Source of the DNA: CBDANW01 sp965197825
Lineage (GTDB): Bacteria; Acidobacteriota; Vicinamibacteria; Marinacidobacterales; DATDRI01
Length of the DNA: 15,353 nt
NCBI GenBank assembly: GCA_965197825.1
Contig: CBDANW010000001.1
Coordinates: forward strand, 1 to 15,353
Direction: 5' to 3'
The position numbers and the translations under genes are program-made. Position 1 is the first letter of the stretch. Each line of letters starts with the position of its first letter. The notes under the pieces were generated by a model. The model did not search any database. It was not told the DNA's origin and saw nothing but the letters and a program-made list of their open reading frames with translations. This document shows, piece after piece, positions 14,369 through 15,353 of this stretch.

Positions 14369-14676
14369 TTCTTCACGCTCGCGAAGTACGCCGCCGTTTT
14401 TTTTAGAAAGTCACGCTCCATCCGAAGCTCCCGAACTTCCTTTCGGAAGCCACGCAGTTCTTCGAGTTCCTCGCTCGTCAGGGTTCCGGGACCGCCTTCA
14501 CCACGGTCGATCCTGTCCTGCCTCACCCAGGCATAAAGCGACGTCTCCGTCACATCGATATCCCGGGCTACCACGCTCACTGCCTTGCCGCTCTCCCGAA
14601 CCAGCTGCACTGCCTCTGCTCGAAATTCCTTCGTGAACTGCCGACGTTTCTTTTTTTCTGCCATCTGAACACCCAT
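14365..14676 (-). CDS. IS3 orfA, HTH transposase subunit
   Basis: The reading frame gives 103 residues from 14676. The likely start is the internal ATG at 14664 (MAEKKKRRQFTKEFRAEAVQ). It has the HTH_Tnp_1 helix-turn-helix (AVSVVARDIDVTETSLYAWV) followed by a leucine-rich coiled segment (ELEELRGFRKEVRELRMERD). Its 3' end overlaps orfB, which lies in the -1 frame. A run of eight A residues (transcript strand, 14404-14397) within FLKKTAAYF is a standard A-AAA-AAA slip site, so an OrfAB fusion transposase is expected, as in other IS3 elements. Confidence 0.9.
   Translation of the reverse strand: MGVQMAEKKKRRQFTKEFRAEAVQLVRESGKAVSVVARDIDVTETSLYAWVRQDRIDRGEGGPGTLTSEELEELRGFRKEVRELRMERDFLKKTAAYFASVKK
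14397..14404 (-). promoter_or_regulatory. Programmed -1 frameshift site of IS3 orfA/orfB
   Basis: Eight consecutive A residues on the coding strand are read as CTA AAA AAA ACG in orfA. Slipping back one base enters the orfB frame, which is open through ATG 14368. This is the usual IS3 arrangement for making OrfAB. Confidence 0.65.
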
Positions 14677-14721
14677 ATACCTCTCCGTTCGTTAGGTGTC
14701 CACTGAAACGAAGCAGGCCCA

Positions 14722-14724
14722 GTC
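14722..14724 (+). repeat. IS3 target duplication GTC, right copy
   Basis: GTC directly follows the IS3 end at 14721 and matches 12081-12083. It also marks where the remaining 49 bp of IS256-type element A resume. Confidence 0.65.
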
Positions 14725-14773
14725 CGCTTAAACGTGAGCCGTGGAGAGTTTCAACTAAGAATGGGCTTGACTC

Positions 14774-14781
14774 ACGACATC
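14774..14781 (+). repeat. IS256-type element A target duplication, right copy
   Basis: ACGACATC matches 10689-10696 exactly, and each copy lies just outside an end of the outer element. Confidence 0.8.
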
Positions 14782-14805
14782 GATCGGCCGGTATCTCCCA
14801 CCTAG
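14782..14805 (+). pseudogene. 3' end of the disrupted small gene
   Basis: After excision of the outer element, codons GAC ATC | GAT CGG CCG join to read DIDRPVSPT and then a TAG at 14803-14805. The stop lies 20 bp before the DUF2231 start, a spacing typical of genes in one operon. Confidence 0.55.
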
Positions 14806-14825
14806 ACTCAGTCAGGAAAATCCCT

Positions 14826-15296
14826 TTGGAATCTGTGCCGAACCTGCACCCGCTGCTAGTTCACTATCCGATCGCACTCTTCCTGGCGGCACTGCTTTTC
14901 GACGTGGCGTGCATCGTGATGCGCCGGTTCGTTTGGTTGGACCGGGCTGCAGTTGCGCTCTACGGCTTCGGAATGCTGGGGGCGGGGGCTGCGGTCGTCG
15001 CGGGAAAACTCGCCGCCGTCCAGGCGGAGGGGGTTTCTTCGGAGGTCGAGCAACTGATCGCGAACCACGGGGATTGGGCCTTTGCCACTATCGTGGCCTT
15101 CATAGGGATCGCGATACTTCGCGTCGAAGTCGCGTGGCGGGACCGCCAGAAACCGGTGCTAAGCCGCAGTCGGCTACGCCTCATCGCGCTTGCGCTCGCG
15201 GTTGGAGGACAGTGGCTGCTTTTCGAGACTACTGGCCGGGGGGGCGAGCTCGTCTATCGACATGGTGTCGCGGTCAGGAGTGGGGGTGTAAGGTAG
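14826..15296 (+). CDS. DUF2231-family integral membrane protein
   Basis: A 156-residue protein with about four membrane helices (near 12-32, 40-62, 84-100 and 119-134). It shows the family hallmarks LHPLLVHYPIALFLAALLFD at the N-terminus, ANHGDWAF in the middle and TTGRGGELVYRHGVAV at the C-terminus. The conserved His residues (8, 13, 80, 145) suggest haem or metal binding near the membrane surface; this is inference. TTG 14826 has AGGA eight bases upstream, and GTG 14835 is the alternative start. Before the IS insertions it followed the small exported-protein gene by 20 bp and the cytochrome c gene by about 0.5 kb. A membrane electron-transfer partner of that cytochrome is therefore plausible. 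The frame is intact. Confidence 0.83.
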   Translation: MESVPNLHPLLVHYPIALFLAALLFDVACIVMRRFVWLDRAAVALYGFGMLGAGAAVVAGKLAAVQAEGVSSEVEQLIANHGDWAFATIVAFIGIAILRVEVAWRDRQKPVLSRSRLRLIALALAVGGQWLLFETTGRGGELVYRHGVAVRSGGVR

Positions 15297-15321
15297 AAAG
15301 AAGACCTACCGGAGGTGTCAC

Positions 15322-15353
15322 ATGAACGTTGCAGCCATCTTGGCTAAGAAGGG
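15322..15353 (+). CDS. Start of a probable CBS-domain protein (cut by window edge)
   Basis: ATG 15322 follows GGAGG at 15311-15315 with six bases spacing. The eleven visible codons read MNVAAILAKKG, which resembles the first helix of small two-CBS-domain proteins. It lies 25 bp after the DUF2231 stop on the same strand, probably in the same operon. The assignment rests on very few residues. Confidence 0.5.
   Translation, partial: MNVAAILAKK

Larger units (their letters stand above)
12084..14721 (-). mobile_element. IS3-family element nested in IS256-type element A
   Basis: The ends are TGAGCTTGCTCC... at 12084-12107 and the inverted TGGGCCTGCTTC... at 14721-14698. They match at 18 of 24 positions, both finishing GTGGAC, and a GTC duplication lies outside. 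The element encodes orfA and orfB on the minus strand. It is interrupted by a second IS256-type element at 12119-13508. Without that, its length is 35 + 1213 = 1248 bp, typical of IS3. It sits at the last codon of transposase A. Confidence 0.82.
10697..14773 (+). mobile_element. Outer IS256-type element (A), carrying nested IS3 and a second IS256-type element
   Basis: Imperfect terminal repeats at 10697-10718 and 14752-14773 both read GA at the outer end and TCTTAGTTG at the inner end, followed by TGAAAC slightly further in. The eight bases ACGACATC occur directly outside both ends (10689-10696 and 14774-14781), the IS256-family duplication length. Removing the nested IS3 and one GTC leaves about 1436 bp, a normal IS256 size. 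The last 49 bp of the element (14725-14773) survive as an isolated right end. The transposase gene is 10797-12086. Confidence 0.82.

Noticed and set aside
9258..14781. A composite transposon carrying cargo between two IS copies
   Set aside because: The two IS256-type elements are different lineages and one lies inside the IS3. There is no cargo gene, only transposases, so this is stacked insertion rather than a composite transposon.
1..15353. CRISPR arrays, tRNA/rRNA genes, toxin-antitoxin or restriction/defence genes
   Set aside because: No regularly spaced repeats, no cloverleaf or rRNA-like segments, and no protein with defence-family motifs were seen on either strand.

Overview
The window is a high-GC bacterial chromosome segment with a Gram-negative gene content: a lipoprotein-type HtrA protease, a Tat-exported glycosidase, a probable outer-membrane barrel and a periplasmic multihaem cytochrome c. 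The DUF4388 (PATAN) protein and the exported, divergent creatininase-family protein would fit Acidobacteriota or a similar deep soil or marine phylum. That placement is inference from protein style only.

Layout. Bases 1-950 hold a DUF4388 regulatory or signalling protein with a frameshift. Bases 1030-1938 hold an exported creatininase-family protein. On the minus strand lie an alpha/beta hydrolase (5496-4519), then a Tat-exported clan GH-A glycosidase-like protein (4384-3270) and a translationally coupled beta-barrel-like protein (3273-1883) that converges on the creatininase gene. On the plus strand follow an HtrA/DegP-type serine protease, a fusion of an alkyltransferase-like domain (PWHR in place of PCHR) with a DUF2086/Oxygenase-NA 2OG-Fe(II) oxygenase, and a four-haem cytochrome c. 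After these comes a small gene of unknown function, broken by insertion sequences, then a DUF2231 membrane protein and the first codons of a probable CBS-domain protein.

About 5.5 kb (9258-14781) is a pile of four insertion sequences. They can be resolved base by base from inverted repeats and target duplications. ISL3 (9266-10647) has an 8-bp duplication. An IS256-type element (10697-14773) also has an 8-bp duplication. It contains an IS3 element (12084-14721, 3-bp duplication GTC), which in turn contains a second IS256-type element (12119-13508). Removing all four rejoins a single reading frame for the small gene, ending 20 bp before the DUF2231 gene. The undisturbed order was therefore cytochrome c, small exported protein, DUF2231 protein, CBS protein: a likely envelope redox cluster.

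Single-base frame breaks occur about once every 1.5-2 kb. They affect unrelated host genes and insertion sequences alike, and one gene carries a compensating pair. This pattern fits uncorrected sequencing or assembly errors better than real gene decay, so several 'broken' genes here are probably intact in the organism. The most distinctive biology is the DNA-repair fusion protein and the three-level IS nesting. I did not find a CRISPR array, tRNA, rRNA or a clear new defence system.
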